Assembly: GCA_963777355.1 (NCBI GenBank)
Contig: CAVZQK010000055.1
Coordinates: 62,001-126,000, forward strand
Source of the DNA: DATJHM01 sp963777355
GTDB lineage: Bacteria; Chloroflexota; Ktedonobacteria; Ktedonobacterales; Ktedonobacteraceae
Length of the DNA stretch: 64,000 bases
Direction of reading: 5' to 3'
Position numbers and translations under genes: made by a program. Positions 63,654-64,000 of the stretch are shown piece after piece; position 1 is the first letter of the stretch; each line of letters begins with the position of its first letter. The notes beneath the pieces are model-generated. The model was not told the origin of the DNA, did not search any database, and worked only from the letters and a program-made list of their open reading frames with translations.

Positions 63654-63893
63654 TATGTTCTGCTGGCGGACTCACTAAATCAATACGCCAGGGGATCAGT
63701 TTTAGCAAGGCAAAATCAGGATTGTCTACGCTCTTATAGATAGGCGCTGGATCAAATCCAACAGGCGGCGGTGTTTCTAAACAGAGCTGCCAGACATGCC
63801 GCTTCTGCTCAATATCCTCAACCCATTCAGTTTTGCAGTCAACATAGACCGGTCTGGCAACGTCGGCAATATAGGGGTAGCGCTACGTAAGCT
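63613..63893 (-). pseudogene. C-terminal part of a pyridoxamine-5'-phosphate-oxidase-family protein
   Basis: A frame without a start reads RYPYIADVARPVYVDCKTEW, VEDIEQKRHVWQLCLETPPP, GFDPAPIYKSVDNPDFALLK and LIPWRIDLVSPPAEHIIWRA, ending at 63613. This is the C-terminal half of a PNPOx/flavin-reductase-like split barrel, in which the LKLIPWRI strand is typical. At about 63893 homology ends, and the remaining 107 bp to the window edge (starting GTAAGCTGTCACCAG) look unrelated, possibly an inserted element. Confidence 0.55.
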
Positions 63894-64000
63894 GTCACCA
63901 GGGGCAGAGTAGCGGGTAATACGAGTAATTACAGGCGTCGCTCAGATCCTTGTAAAAATCCCCGACGGGCCTAACTGACGAGATTATTGTCACCAGTCAC

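Noticed and set aside
1..64000. CRISPR array, tRNA, rRNA or replication origin
   Set aside because: No regularly spaced repeats with unique spacers, no cloverleaf or rRNA sequence and no DnaA-box cluster were noticed by eye; a covariance-model scan would settle this.

Overview
The window looks like chromosomal DNA of a free-living, spore- or mycelium-type soil bacterium, most likely a ktedonobacterium (Chloroflexota). This is inferred from gene content and style: moderate G+C, many TetR-type regulators, hybrid sensor and ECF sigma proteins, ISAzo13- and Tn3-type transposase debris, and short intergenic repeats recurring across tens of kilobases. No rRNA, tRNA, CRISPR array, phage or replication origin was seen.

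Layout. 1-10 kb is a decayed mobile region: an ECF sigma tail, a PP2C phosphatase cut off by an ISAzo13 transposase relic, an aminoglycoside-kinase-like gene, a methyltransferase, a G+C-rich islet of actinobacterial character (about 4.3-6.06 kb) between a MITE-like element and a transposase fragment, several hairpin/MITE-like repeats, an RlmJ-like methyltransferase and a truncated Tn3 transposase. 10-13 kb is a DrrAB-like ABC exporter divergent from a TetR regulator with a palindromic operator between them. 13-18 kb holds a HEAT-repeat protein, a GIY-YIG protein, a membrane protein and three genes each broken by one frameshift. 18-22 kb is a heterodimeric ABC exporter; 22.5-23.8 kb a three-fold-repeat beta-trefoil protein and a small conserved protein.

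23.9-29.6 kb is a minus-strand operon with overlapping genes: carbamoyltransferase, two family-2 glycosyltransferases, a radical SAM/SPASM protein and a family-9 glycosyltransferase, probably making a modified glycan or glycosylated metabolite. 29.9-43.8 kb carries PhoU, a degenerate GGDEF protein, a methyltransferase, an erythromycin-esterase-like protein, a DHA2 exporter with TetR, a MEDS-PAS histidine kinase with a single-domain response regulator, an MBL-fold/TetR/YrdB/DUF1697 operon and an SDR dehydrogenase behind a MerR-type promoter. A frameshifted glutamine synthetase with an attenuator-like leader follows (43.9-45.5 kb).

46-50.6 kb contains a TetR regulator with a possible ATT start, a rhodanese, a DUF1684 protein and the most unusual pair of the window: an ECF sigma factor fused to ankyrin repeats, followed by an F1-ATPase beta-subunit paralogue that has lost its N-terminal barrel and its P-loop lysine. 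50.6-61.4 kb is a purine/urate catabolic cluster (DUF3830, xanthine-dehydrogenase-type Mo subunit, an FAD/2Fe-2S fusion, allantoinase, allantoate amidohydrolase, hydroxyisourate hydrolase, urate oxidase, OHCU decarboxylase, and a divergent guanine-deaminase-like amidohydrolase). The end has a concanavalin-like pseudogene, a MarR-GNAT fusion with a clear promoter/operator, a membrane protein and a PNPOx-family remnant.

Seven otherwise intact genes are each interrupted by a single-base indel, mostly at short homopolymers. Sequencing error is a serious alternative to real pseudogenization, and this matters for reading the purine and glutamine genes.
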